Part shown: positions 37,201-48,332 of the stretch, one piece after another | Layout of the letters: every line of letters begins with the position of its first letter | Numbering within the stretch: position 1 is the stretch's first letter | DNA from: Nymphaea colorata | Taxonomy: Eukaryota > Streptophyta > Magnoliopsida > Nymphaeales > Nymphaeaceae | Length of the DNA: 64,000 bases | Assembly: GCF_008831285.2 (NCBI RefSeq) | Contig: NC_045142.1 | Location: 191,001 to 255,000 of the forward strand | Direction: 5' to 3' | The notes under the pieces: model-generated | What the model saw: the letters and a program-made list of their open reading frames with translations, nothing else | Told to the model about the DNA's origin: nothing | Databases searched by the model: none | Program-made: the position numbers and the translations under genes

Positions 37201-38306
37201 TCTTTATTTACAAGAGGAGTAACTCATGTTCGATTTGGAAGCTGATATAAGAAGTGATAATTTCTGTCTGCCAACGTGTGGAACGTTCTTAAGTTATCTA
37301 ACTTTGTAGACGAAATCCTGACTAGGCAGCCAACCAGTATGACTAGTTGGTTGAGGTGGCTGGCAAGGCAGCAACCGTTCTGTCTTGTCAAACCAGTGAC
37401 TAGTCAGTCCGACTAGCCAGCTAGTTAGCTTAGTAATTGGTCCAGCCAACTAATCTATGACCTTATATTGTATATATAGCCTCAACCAGCTAGGACCTTG
37501 ATCAAATTGTTTCTATCTTCTGGATTTTGAAAACTAGTTTCTTTATCATACATATCAAAATGATTTGAGAAAATACTAACACTTGATGATGAGTCACTCA
37601 TTTCTACTAGCTGATAACATTTTCTGTTGCCTTTTGTTCAAAGACAAACAAATATCCACATATGGTCTATGTGATGAAACTGACAATTTATGATGCTACA
37701 TCTCTATTCAGCTGTTCCTTATACAGTAAATGGATCAGATCACTCAATCTGTGTGATGAGCAGGTCAAATCGCCAGATCGTGTTCTGAATTATCCTGTTG
37801 GCACTATGCTTTTATGTACATCTCGCCATTGAACAACTGAACTAATCTTGGCGGCAGTTAACATACTTGTTTTGTTTACTTTTATTTTTTCATTTATGTT
37901 TCTTACTTTTTTTTGGCTCTAGATGCATCAGGAGTGCTGGAGCGATCCTTGATAATCTTTTGTTTTCTCTCTGTTGTGTACATGATACTTCTATTTGCTG
38001 CTGAAAGGATATTTAACAGCTGTTGAGTGCCCATCTCCAAGTCATGAGAGCTCATAGTGTCATTTTCTTATTACTTGGTTGCTTTGTTCAAATTATGTTG
38101 CCGACAATGGATGGACTACTCTAATGATGTTCTCTCTGACTTTGTTGCAGCAAATGACACTTATTAAGGCTCAAGCAGGAGTGAAGAATAACATGAGAAG
38201 GCTGAATAAGAGCATTATCCAGCAGGGTTCGAACCACCTGTGCCACGTGATTCTTTTTGCCTTCTTATGTTTCTTGGCATTCTATTTGTGGTCTAAGTTT
38301 TTGTAA
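34225..38306 (+). CDS. BET11: BET1-like SNARE (Bs14/Bet11-type Qc-SNARE)
   Basis: Four coding exons, 34225-34262, 34429-34552, 35054-35110 and 38151-38306, join in frame to 124 residues, the normal size. This SNARE acts in vesicle fusion between ER and Golgi. The N terminus is MANPYANRGFRSREGLSTR. The SNARE helix runs from about residue 30 to 95: DEIQLRIDPIHEDLDDQITG, VAQEIESEAKFQNDFISQLQ, MTLIKAQAGVKNNMRRLNKS. The central glutamine lies about residue 72-74. A C-terminal membrane anchor follows at ~104-121 (ILFAFLCFLAFYLW). All junctions are GT-AG. Introns 1 and 2 are short (166 and 501 bp), whereas intron 3 is 3.04 kb and carries inserted repeats. The Bs14a versus Bs14b assignment is uncertain. 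Confidence 0.95.
35871..36590. mobile_element. Candidate non-autonomous DNA transposon (MITE-like) with GTATCG-rich inverted ends
   Basis: The left end (35871-35950) and right end (36446-36590) are rich in GTATCG/CGATAC. Read inward they share aligned blocks in inverted orientation: AATGTTATC, then GGTCG..., then ACCTATA. The right end also contains a perfect 16-bp hairpin at 36446-36461 and 36465-36480. The middle is A-rich and non-coding. No transposase was seen, and I could not fix the boundaries or a target duplication. Confidence 0.5.
37310..37460 (+). repeat. ACTAGTC-rich internally repetitive stretch
   Basis: Short motifs of the types GACTAGTC, CAGCCAACC and GCTAGTTAG recur in direct and inverted orientation. 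Probably a degraded MITE or other repeat, but no clear ends were seen. Confidence 0.35.
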
Positions 38307-40830
38307 AGTAGTAGTTTTTTTGGCCCACTGTGCTGTAAAGTATGCCACACTCCCAAGGTGGGTTTGCTGGTGATATGTTAACACACTGCATATAGGGTCT
38401 GCGGGGGCAGCTTGAGTGGTTCTGTATGTAAACTAGTTATCTTTCTGCCCTTATTTCTTCGTTAATATGGTCCCACCGACATGAAATTGCCGCGGCATTT
38501 GTTTTCTACCCGTTTACCTTGTACTTGGCTTAGTATTTAAAACATTACCGACGGCCGTCCATCATGGAGTAACCCTTCTTTTGTTCGTTGGCTTTGCTCC
38601 TTTTTCTATCGTCCCAATTCTGGACTTTTGTTGCAACTTTTTGTGAATGGCTTCATGCTTAACCATTGGAACGACTAACATTATCGTCACTCAGAGATCA
38701 AAACGCAAATCATGTGGCATGTTTCCTATGCTCTATTTTGAAATAACCCCTGCTTCCTATGTTAATTGTTGGATAGATTAATTTGGCAGGGCCGGTTGTT
38801 GTCCTTTCATTGACCTTCTCGTTAGTTGTTTCTCCTTTGTTTGGCTTGCCCCTGGGATTTTGAAGATGATGAGGCTAAACAATGAATGAGTTGGACCTGG
38901 TATTTAAGTTGCTTATACGATTTTATAAGGAAGCCGGAAAAAAACTGTGTATTATCTGTTGAATTTGGTCGGGATCTTGGCTTTGTCCGTTTGGGATCCG
39001 GTTTATCATTCATATGGACATGCTGAGGTATTACCAAGGTGATCGACCAGCGAAGGTTACTACGGAGTGGATGGTTTAAAGGTATCTCTCAGCCGTCGGC
39101 CTTCTGCCTTCTGGACCAGACATATGTACCTGCACTGATCGAGTGCTCTCCTCCATTTCGCATTTTGTAGGAGAAATGGTAATGCAGACTCTGCTATGCT
39201 CTGGCTCTGGATTTGTTATTCCTGTGGAATCTTGATGTTTTTCACTTGTCTTGCCCATATATATGGCTAAAAGCAACATGGTAATCCATAATATATGACC
39301 AATATGGGGGAAATTGGTATTCTTAGTATATATAGTTAGAAAGCAGTCCGCACAGTTTATGCTGGATGGGGCCAAGGAAGATAGATGTTCTTAATCGCAG
39401 GCAAATGTTACAAATTAACGCTGAATTCCCTGGAGAATCCTCCTTTTGCTTTAGAGAAAAAGCATTTTAACGGGCATTGCTAGGTCAGGCATGCCCAGTT
39501 TGTACCAGAAGACACACCAGGCATTGAATTCATAACCTCCCTCCATGCGAAGGTTGTAAGCAATGTTTCCACTATGGGTGGGCAATGTCAGATTGTATCC
39601 CCCATACGCATGATATCCCCGGTGAAATGATTCGAAAAGAAATTCAGAGCGTTCAATTTTCCAAGTATGGACCGGTGAGGTCTTTATCGGCCAAATCAGC
39701 CAACCTGACCCCAAGTTGGTCGGCCAAGATGCTGTATGATTTAGAAATATGACATGGGGCTGATACCCATATTTACAACATTGGTTATTAGACCAACAAA
39801 CCAGAGCTCCAGTTAGGCAATCTGTCAACAAGGTGTCTAATTTAAATAAGAGAAAGTTTGGGAGAGTTTCCTTTTCAAAAAGGGAGAAAAGAAAGTGGTT
39901 CACTTTCAATAATATCAGGCTAAATGAAAATATCCATCTGAAAGGGGAAATCACTGACTACAAGAGCACGAAAAAGCGCTCATCGTTGTCATACTATTAG
40001 GTTTTTTTGGCATTAGTTGAACCCTAGTACTCTTAGACAATTGCCATTTGTGGCCTCGACGCATGACGCATTGGCTGGGACTGCGCAGTAGAAACTGTTC
40101 ATGTCATGGCACCCATGCTTTACAGCGTGTGGCAAGTACTCACACAAGACAACCTCTGTCTAAGCCATTACATATCAGCGATGCTTTTGCGTCAAGTTGA
40201 TATCAACTAGAATTCTCATTTGGCTAAAGATTCATGTCATGATACCTAATTCAACTTTAGCATTTTTACTTGGCAAATAATTCCTCTTTATTCAGATCCT
40301 CTGCATTTATCTTTTCATTTTGGCACACGCCCCTTCCACTCAAATTCTCTAGCCTGCAGGTGAGTTACTTCAGTAGAATCTACTGACCTTTTTATCAAGA
40401 GCAAAAAGCAGCAGCACCACACCAGCGTCACCAATACATCACCAAAATCGTTGGCCATGCATGCAACTGCTACCAACCCCAAATTCATGAAAAGAGGGGC
40501 AAGCGTGGTCGGCTGCTGATTTATTAGGCCTTGACTTTTGTGCTCTCGGGAAAAAAAGGAAAAGGCTAAAAGATTTTAGAAAAAAAAAAAAAATTCAAAC
40601 CACACCAACAGATGAGAGGGAAAGACACGTACTTGGGAGGTAGGGTGGGGACACAGTGGAAGCAGATGAAGCCAATAATATACCACACACTCTATGATTC
40701 TTTTCCTCCCTGCGGACAATCCGGGCATGCATGATATGAAAAAACAGAGGATTTCTTTGCTTTGCTTGGCATCTCCCCTGTTTCTCTAGTACCAGCAGAA
40801 GATACAAACAACCCACCGAAGACGACCATC
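38307..40830. other. Intergenic between the SNARE and LRR-RLK genes
   Basis: Begins with the SNARE 3' UTR and ends with the RLK 5' region. A minus-strand open frame at 39451-39954 (167 codons) resembles no family I know. No TATA box was assigned confidently. Confidence 0.5.
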
Positions 40831-43800
40831 ATGTCTCTTTATTTATTTCTCCTCCTCCTCCTTTCACCTCTCCCCATGTCGCTGAGTGCGGAGGTTTATG
40901 CGTCGTCTTCTTCTTCTCCTCGGGGCAACAATGTCGGGGACCAACCAGCTCTGCTCGCCTTCAAAGCACAAATAAGAAGCGACCCTCATGGAATCCTGGA
41001 TGCGTGGAACGACACTGTTAGTTTCTGCGAATGGCCTGGAATTCTGTGCCATTCACCAACAAGGACAAGAGTCACTACCATCAACCTTGCCGGGATGAGG
41101 CTCGCAGGCCCCCTTTCTCCCTCCCTCGCCAACCTCTCCTCCCTCGACACGCTCAACCTCCAGGAGAACGCCTTCTTCGGCACTCTCCCTCGAGAGCTTG
41201 GCCGTCTCCCTCTCCTGAAGACGCTCAACCTCAGCTTCAACTCTCTCACCAGCAGCCTCCCCGACGAACTCGCCAACTGCACCAATCTACGTTTCCTCAA
41301 TCTACAGGGCAACAGGATCTCCGGCAATCTTCCGCTGGAATTGGGCGCCCGCTTAAGCGGTCTCCTCGTCCTCAATTTAGACGGAAATCTTCTTACGGGT
41401 ACTATCCCCTCATCCCTCGGAAACCTGACGTCGCTCACCGAACTGTGGCTCTCAAGAAACGGGTTGAGTGGAAGCATACCGGAAAACCTGGGCGCTCTGT
41501 CCAGTCTGGTCTTCATCCAGCTCTCTTACAATAATCTCGAAGGTGAGGTCCCTCCATCTCTCTACAATGTCTCCTCGTCTCTCCAACACTTCTCTTTGTC
41601 CAACAACCGGCTGATCGGCAGCATCCCTGCCGAGTTCGGGCTGAACTTCCCGAACATCCGTACTCTTCTCCTTGGCGGGAATAATTTCAGCGGAAAGATT
41701 CCCGCCTCGATAACAAATAAGTCGCACATTGAGCTTTTAGATCTCTCGCAGAACAACTTCGGAGGGGATCTGCCGGAAGATATCGGCAGGTTGAGCAATC
41801 TTCGCCAACTAAACCTCGAGAGGAATCGGCTGACAGGTGGCGCGACATTTTTGCTTTCTCTGAGCAATTGCACCCGCTTGGAGTTCTTGTCGCTTTTCTC
41901 CAACAACATGACCGGAGTCTTGCCGGAATATTCCCTTGCAAATCTTTCATCTCACTTATCCATTTTGCTCTTGGGAGAGAACCAGTTGTCCGGAACCATC
42001 CTTGAGCAAATCGACAGATTGGTCAACCTGAAGCACCTAAACCTGCGATTCAATGCATTTGGTGGAAGCATTCCCTTTAGTATAGGCAAGCTCGTGAACT
42101 TGAGGAAGCTGTCCTTGTTGGGGAACTCATTTTCCGGTGAGATTCCAGCATCGATTGGTAATCTGACAAATATTATAGAGATTAATGTCGGTAACAATCG
42201 TTTGCGGGGAGAAATCACTCCAAATATTGGTAATCTCAGTGGGATAAGGAGCCTGTGTCTACAGGGGAATATGTTAAGTGGAAGCATACCCAAGTCAATA
42301 TTTGCTGGCATCTCAAACCTAACTGAACAACTGGATCTGTCCGGCAATTCTTTGAGCGGGGGCCTGCCACCTGAGATAGGCCTATTGACAAAGGTCCAGG
42401 CAATTGATATCTCCGGAAACCGACTTTCCGGCAACATTCCAAAGTCCATCGGAAACTGCACGGGCTTGCAGTCCCTCGATATGGCCTCCAATTCGTTTGA
42501 TGGTCCAATCCCCGAGTCCCTGAGCCAGATTAGAGGAATTATGGATCTAGACCTCTCACAAAACAGGCTTTCAGGCGAAATCCCCGACTTTCTAGCAGAG
42601 CTCCAATTTTTGTGGTCGCTGAACCTCTCTTTTAATGATTTCGACGGGCGGATACCACAGAGAGGGGTGTTCATGGCTCTGAACTCATCTTCTTTCATGG
42701 GCAACCGTCATCTATGCGGCTGCAGGATGAACCTTCCGCCCTGCATGAGACGACCTCCTAATGAAAGAAATCGGGACATCGTCTTCATAGTCACAACTGC
42801 AATTTCCATTCTCGGCTTCATTCTTTTGATTCTTTTGGCATTGTTTTTCAAGATATTGGTTGCTATTCGTGTGAGAGAATCGGCGGTGGAGCCTTCCACG
42901 CCCAATACATCAGTCAGTGATACCATAATAGAGATGCAGAATTGTTGTAAACCAGTTTCTTACAAGGACCTCTATAGGGCAACGGATGGCTTTAGCGAAG
43001 AAAACCTGACGGGCATCGGAAATTTTAGTCGTGTGTACAGAGGAATTATTGGGGACAGCGACGCCGTCGCTGTGAAGGTTTTAGATCCACAACAGAGAGG
43101 AGCCATGAAATCTTTCTTAAGAGAGTGTGAAGCCTTAAGAAACATTAGACATCGAAATCTTCTGAAGATCATCACCCTCTGTTCCTCGGTGGACGCAAAG
43201 GGAGGTGACTTCATGGCTGTGGTTCTGGAGTTCATGCCGAATGGGAGTTTGGAGGGGTGGTTGCACCCGCGGACGGGGAGCAACAGGAGCTTGAGTTTGA
43301 TGGAGAGGGTGAGAATAGCCATGGACGTCGCATTCGCCATGGATTACCTTCACAATGATTATTTGGTACCAATTGTTCATTGCGATCTCAAGCCCGGCAA
43401 CGTTCTTCTTGACAGGGACATGATAGCACATGTAGGCGACTTTGGCCTTGCAAGATGCCTGCCTGCAGCTCGGTCGGGCAGCACCCACTGCATTCAGGGC
43501 TCCTTTGGTTACATCCCTCCAGGTACCATCGTCTTCTAGCTTCTACTTCCAGAAATTAAATTTTAGATGATCAATTCACATAAATATTTTTTCCCTTTTC
43601 CTGTGAATTTTCTGTGCACATGCACACAGAAACTCTTGAGAACACCATTTACGTGACAGTGGTTTTCATGCTTCTAGGTTTTGCCTTTTTTTTTTTTTTC
43701 TTCTCTTGAAAAGAAAAATGAAGTTCGTGGGCATGGAAATTGCACTTGTCTGAAAATTATGAGCACACGGCCAGTGATTATAATCCTTTCATTGGCTTGT

Positions 43801-43873
43801 ATCTTAAGTCCAACTAGGTCCCTTACTGGTCAGGTTTTAATCGCTTGGATGGACTCCTTTGACCTGAATGATC

Positions 43874-43912
<39 letters not shown>

Positions 43913-44547
43913 GCGCACAGTAAAACGGATTGCATGTCTATGGAATTTCTAAAAAGGAAAAAAAAAAAAATGGTCGACCATTGACTGTTGTTGAAACGAA
44001 GATTGAACGAGACGGACAGACAATTAAGATCGTCTACAGATCTGGGAATCTGATGAATGATGTTTACATGATATCTTGGAATGTAGAGTATGCGATGGGT
44101 GGGGAGGTGACGACGGAGGGAGACGTCTATAGCTTTGGCATCCTTCTTCTGGAGATGTTCACCGGTAGGCGGCCAACCGATGACATGTTCGTAGATGGCT
44201 TGACTTTAACCAAGTTGGCGTCGACGGGGTTCCCGGCGCGAGTGATGGAAATCGTCGACCCCTCGATGCTGGAGGAACACGACGGCCTCGCGAAGGCAAC
44301 GGACAGTTGTGGGCAGGCATCGTGCGGAAGAAGCGGCTGCAGGCTACGGCGGTGTCTGGTGGCCGTCTTCCGGTTAGGCCTTCGCTGCGCGGCGGAATCG
44401 CCGAGGGAGCGTCCCAACATGAGGGAAGTAGTGAAGGAGTTGGAAGGCATCAGGTCGTTAATGCTGCTGGGGCCCTCTGAGGCGGAAGCAACACGCTGCC
44501 GACCATCCATGTGGAACCCCTCTTCCGCCGCTCCCCTTCACCTGTGA
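40831..44547 (+). CDS. LRR receptor-like kinase, subfamily XII (Xa21/EFR/FLS2-like), non-RD
   Basis: Two exons, 40831-43522 and 44087-44547, split the codon of the APE-like Glu and give 1050 residues. I chose the ATG at 40831 because a signal peptide (MSLYLFLLLLLSPL) follows at once; the in-frame ATG at 40762 would put 23 polar residues before it. Order: signal peptide; LRRNT (DQPALLAFKAQI...CEWPGILC); about 22 LxxLxLxxNxLxGxIP repeats from residue ~85 to ~620; CGC pair; transmembrane segment IVFIVTTAISILGFILLILL; kinase. Visible kinase residues are VAVKVLD (Lys), RECEAL (Glu), HCDLKPGNVLLD (catalytic Asp preceded by Cys, so non-RD), VGDFGLA, and GDVYSFGILLLEMFTGRRPTD. The single intron at the usual subfamily XII site supports the model. 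Members sense microbial patterns at the cell surface; the ligand is unknown. The glycine loop reads GIGNFSRVY, with Ser in place of the usual third Gly, which may weaken activity. Confidence 0.93.
43523..44086 (+). other. Single intron of the LRR-RLK gene
   Basis: 564 bp with donor CCAG|GTACC and acceptor TGTAG|AGTATG. It contains T and A tracts and a TC microsatellite (about 43879-43909). Without splicing the frame stops four codons into the intron. Confidence 0.9.
43879..43909. repeat. TC microsatellite
   Basis: About 30 bp of TC repeat inside the RLK intron. Confidence 0.9.
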
Positions 44548-45178
44548 CCATAGCCGCCGGTAGTTGAGCGCTAATCTGGTCTGTGCCTCTCCTGCCTCCA
44601 CCACACACCACCACCCCAACAAGAAAACACACGACATGACCCTCCCATTCATTGATACAAGACGGATGATTGGGGCCGAGTAGGTTCCAGTGTCTTCTCA
44701 ATTAATTCCACTCAAAATGTCAACCAACAAGGTGGAAACTCTCTCTTTCGCTCTCTCTCTCTCTCTCCCTCCCTCTACCTGCTGCTGAACTTTGCCAGCT
44801 TACCAACACTTCAAAAGTCAACCGGAAAAAAAAAAAAACAGAACAGTTGTGGCAGGAAGTATGAACAGCATAATGGTTTTAACAACACTTGATGTTTCTT
44901 TAAACCACGGTTTTTAAAATTTTTGTCTTCTGGTAGCATCCGGCAGCCATAGTTTTCCTATATGTATAAATACGGAGGTATGGTTGGCGAAGGTCAACTG
45001 ATGATCTTGTTCATGTTCGTTTCTATCCCACTTAGCTTTTTGCTAAACGAAGGTCAATCAGAAAGGTTAGGTTCGTTAGTGTTGAGCACTCAGAAAGATT
45101 CTTGCAAAACGACAGGCTTTTCCTGCCAAGCAAAATCTTCTTCATACTTTATAAAAGTATTCATATTAAAAAGAAAAA

Positions 45179-45202
45179 AGAGAGAGAGAGAGAGAGAGAG
45201 AA
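45179..45202. repeat. GA microsatellite
   Basis: About 24 bp of AG repeat. Confidence 0.9.
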
Positions 45203-47330
45203 GAGGTCGCCAGTGTTATGTGCTTTTTTACTTTGAAAAAGGGCATGGAAGAATAATATCATATAAGCTAGAGACTAGTGGAAGGTTAGGAAGAAATAAA
45301 TTGAAGAACAGAGCAGGTCGAAAAGTTGATGCGTTTAGAAATATATATCTTCCTGTTGCATGCGCTAGTTTTGGTCTATGAAGAATAAGTTGGGCATTTG
45401 ACAAAAGAAGCACAAAAAACTGAACGAGCAACCGTCCGCTGCTTGCGCAACGCATGGGGGAAGCTTGGAATTGAAGAGTAGGATCAGTCCAACAACTTCC
45501 AAGCAGGATCCGAAATACAGTCTCACTTAACTTAATTTAGGTACATCAAATAAAGAGATTCACTGTCAAAGAGGACGCAACCGAAGACCTGAAAGATGTA
45601 ACACTAAAACCAGCAAGCATCTGGACAAAAATTTCCCGAATCTAGAATTGTGTGCATTGGGGAATTCTAAACCCCAAGTAACAAATACTTAACAAAGTTG
45701 CTTTTTTGTTAGTATGTAAGTGAGTTTTTTTTTTTTTTTTTTCTCTCTCTCATTAAGGCTACAAATTGCTTGAGAAGAGAAATGTAGATACATTAACTTG
45801 AAAAAACTGGTACATTTTTTTTTTCTTTCTTTTTTCTTCCTGTGTTTGACCGCAGGCAGAATCGCCACCTACACCTGACAACTCGGCCAAAAAAACTTGT
45901 GAACAAATTAAATGAAAAATCAGAATTGGCCTTCCTCATATCTACGATCCATATCTCTGTTAAATAAAATTGTTTTCCCAGCTGAATAAGGGACCGAATC
46001 ATTAGCAACACTCAGACGACAGGTTAGGGTCTCCTGCCTCCTCCCTTGCAGCTTTGCACGATGAATTGTTAGAAAAGATGGCAATGATCATGTCACATCA
46101 CCCAATTGATCTGGACCCTCCCTCCATCTACATAGTCCAAGTCACCAAAGTCTCATTATCCAAATTTGATTCATCCGACTGAGATCCAACAAAAACCCGA
46201 TCGACCCAATTACGTACAAACGTTAGACCCCATGTTACTAGGATATGAATTCTCACTTTTAATAAATAGAGCCTTGATCCAAATCTAATTACATAAAATT
46301 GCATTAATTGAGACCTGACCCCAATCAGAATAGTATTTAATCCATGACATTTAGTTTCTCTAGCTCATATGATCCAAATTGTTGTTCTATAAAAAAACAT
46401 GCATTCTTTAGCTCATGCCTAATATGCGAATGTGATTATTGCTACTTTTTCATTAGAAAAGTCCCTTGGTTTAAGTTGCTTTTACAAAATATTTTGTTAT
46501 TTGTTCAACTTAATGGAGTTACCGAATTATGGAAAACATGAAAAAAAAAAAAAAAACAGCTTGAGAAAGAATTAAAACATGAAAAGGGTTATGGCTTAGG
46601 AGAATAGAATAGAAGGGCAATTTTAGTACTCTAAAATATTAATCCAGACGAATTTTAAGAAACGTCCGGTTGTGCAGGCTTTTCTTTAAACAGTTGTTGT
46701 TAGGAAATTAGTGCGAGTCCTGTGTGTTAGGAAAATCGGGAAATCTGGTCCTTCCTCGGGACCTATAAGAAACTGTTTAAGTGTATAATAAACCCATCAA
46801 ATGAGCAGGAAGGAAAGATTTAGACTACAAAAAGCAAAAGGAAAAGGAAAACAAAGAAGGCAATTCTATGGTCCTTAGCGATGTAATGTATTCGATTTAA
46901 ATTAGAGGTTTAAAAAAGAAGGTGATACTTGAGACAATGTGAAGGCTAAACTCACCATGTAAACGAACAAAGAGCGTCCTCCTTTAACAGAGAATATGAA
47001 ACAGAAGAAGCGAGCGGCTGGCTATGGCTAGTCCGCCATGAAATCTTTCGATCGATCCCTTGTGGGCCATTGAAAGGTTAATCCTCAAACAGGTACATCA
47101 CTTAGATGGATCATCATTTACAGGCTCCACTACTTAGAAATTGCTCACTCTTCGAAGCTTCGTGACGGAATTGTTATAATCACACACAATTGCACATTCG
47201 CAACCGGAAAAAGTAAGCCAAAAAAGAGCAAGCGATCCACCAAACTACTGACATACATAATTTTTTTTTTTAAAAAAAAAATCAACATCTAAATATCTGA
47301 AAAGCGACAGCCAGTCAACCAATCCCAAAA

Positions 47331-47396
47331 CTTAGAAGGAACCAACACTGATTATGAACAACACTTAGAAGGAACCAACACTGATTATGAACAACA
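47331..47396. repeat. 33-bp perfect tandem duplication
   Basis: Copies 47331-47363 and 47364-47396 are identical. Part of the unit (about 20 bp around CTTAGAAGGAACCA) also occurs near 13852-13872. Confidence 0.93.
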
Positions 47397-47543
47397 CTGA
47401 AGGACTGGATTGGACCTGCAGATCGTCACTTTAATAGTTCATTGCAAGATGCACCTAGCGAGCGGCATCCAGACCTTATCTACCTGAAAAGTTAGACAAC
47501 TACTAGAAGCGGCGCATGAGAAGGGACGGCCATAGCTGAAAAG

Positions 47544-48332
47544 CTACTGACTAAAATATTGGCCGTTGTTTGGGATGCTTCCGTCTGGATTCGAGGCCCC
47601 CATGAAAGCGTTGTTGTTATTGATGAAAGGGATGGCCATGGAGTTGGTGTTGTAGCCACCAAGAAAGGAATTGAAAGGCAAAGGAGCGGTGGCGGAAGTA
47701 GGAGCATAGGGAGGAGGAGCCAGTGAGGGCGGAGGAAATTGATGGCTGTGAGCGGTGGCGACCGGTTGATGCATCATAGCCATTCCCATCAGCAGCTCGT
47801 CAGCACGCTTGGCGAGAACCGTCCTCATCTCCTCGAGGACGCCCTTGAAGTCCTCGAGTTGCTCCGCCGACAGCTTCTCCAGGTCGGCGTCCCAGAAGTA
47901 GCCCATCCGACCGCCTGTGTCGCTCCGCTGCTGCTTCTGCAGCATGAGGCGGCGCTTCTTCTCCACCTCAATCTGTTGGACGAGCTTGTCGTGCTGGCAG
48001 CTGAGTTCCTGGATGGCGGCGGCGCTGTTGGCATCGGGACCGCTGGCGGGAACGTCGGAGGAAGGATTCTGGAAGCGGTTGAAGATGGCGTCGACGGAGG
48101 GGTGGCCGTAAGAGAAGGCCTTGCCCGCAGGGGAGAAAACGATGAGCGCCATCTCTGCTCCACAAAGGATGCAGAGCTCTCCAGCCTTCTTGATCAGCCC
48201 ATTTCGTCGCTTTGAGAAACAGACTTGACGAGCCTCCTCCTTCGTTATCCTCTTGATCTCTATCTTTTGCCGACCCATTCTTGCTTTGCCGCCGCGCCCG
48301 CTACCATTGTTGTTTCCTTTGTTCTTCCCCAT
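47544..48332 (-). CDS. Type I MADS-box transcription factor (M-alpha, AGL62-like)
   Basis: Intronless frame of 262 residues. A Gly/Asn/Lys-rich leader of about 18 residues precedes the MADS domain at ~19-78: MGRQKIEIKRITKEEARQVCFSKRRNGLIKKAGELCILCGAEMALIVFSPAGKAFSYGHPSVDAIFNRF (given in part). The SKRRNGLIKKAGEL helix and the ALIVFSP strand are intact. FSYGHPSVD after the domain is typical of M-alpha proteins. A predicted coiled-coil stretch (LSCQHDKLVQQIEVEKKRR) follows, with no type II K domain. The C terminus is Pro/Ala then Asn-rich (FINNNNAFMG). The lack of introns fits type I genes. Relatives control female gametophyte and endosperm development in the nucleus; that role here is inference. 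Confidence 0.94.
   Translation of the reverse strand: MGKNKGNNNGSGRGGKARMGRQKIEIKRITKEEARQVCFSKRRNGLIKKAGELCILCGAEMALIVFSPAGKAFSYGHPSVDAIFNRFQNPSSDVPASGPDANSAAAIQELSCQHDKLVQQIEVEKKRRLMLQKQQRSDTGGRMGYFWDADLEKLSAEQLEDFKGVLEEMRTVLAKRADELLMGMAMMHQPVATAHSHQFPPPSLAPPPYAPTSATAPLPFNSFLGGYNTNSMAIPFINNNNAFMGASNPDGSIPNNGQYFSQ

Larger units (their letters stand above)
35111..38150 (+). other. Expanded third intron of the BET1-like gene
   Basis: 3.04 kb between the LQ residues of the SNARE helix. It holds the GTATCG-rich element at about 35871-36590, a TTTTTCTTT-rich stretch near 37015-37042 and an ACTAGTC-rich stretch at 37310-37460 that also looks repeat-derived. No internal exon was seen. Confidence 0.7.
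44548..47543. other. Intergenic, no gene recognised
   Basis: Contains a CT-rich tract (44740-44775), a GA run (45179-45202), T tracts (45727-45742 and 45817-45835) and a 33-bp tandem repeat (47331-47396). The first part should include the RLK 3' UTR and the last part the MADS gene 3' UTR. Confidence 0.55.

Noticed and set aside
38222-38242. tRNA-like GGTTCGAACC sequence
   Set aside because: It is coding sequence of the SNARE last exon (QQGSNH); no cloverleaf arms around it.
39451-39954. 167-codon minus-strand frame
   Set aside because: No domain, no splice context and no sign of codon bias; more likely a decayed repeat or chance.
41952-42704. 250-codon minus-strand frame inside the LRR region
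   Set aside because: Antisense of the LRR repeats, which explains its periodicity.
43930-44086. Upstream extension of the second RLK exon (starting MHVYGISKK)
   Set aside because: Open by chance through the intron; the acceptor at 44085-44086 restores the kinase frame exactly.
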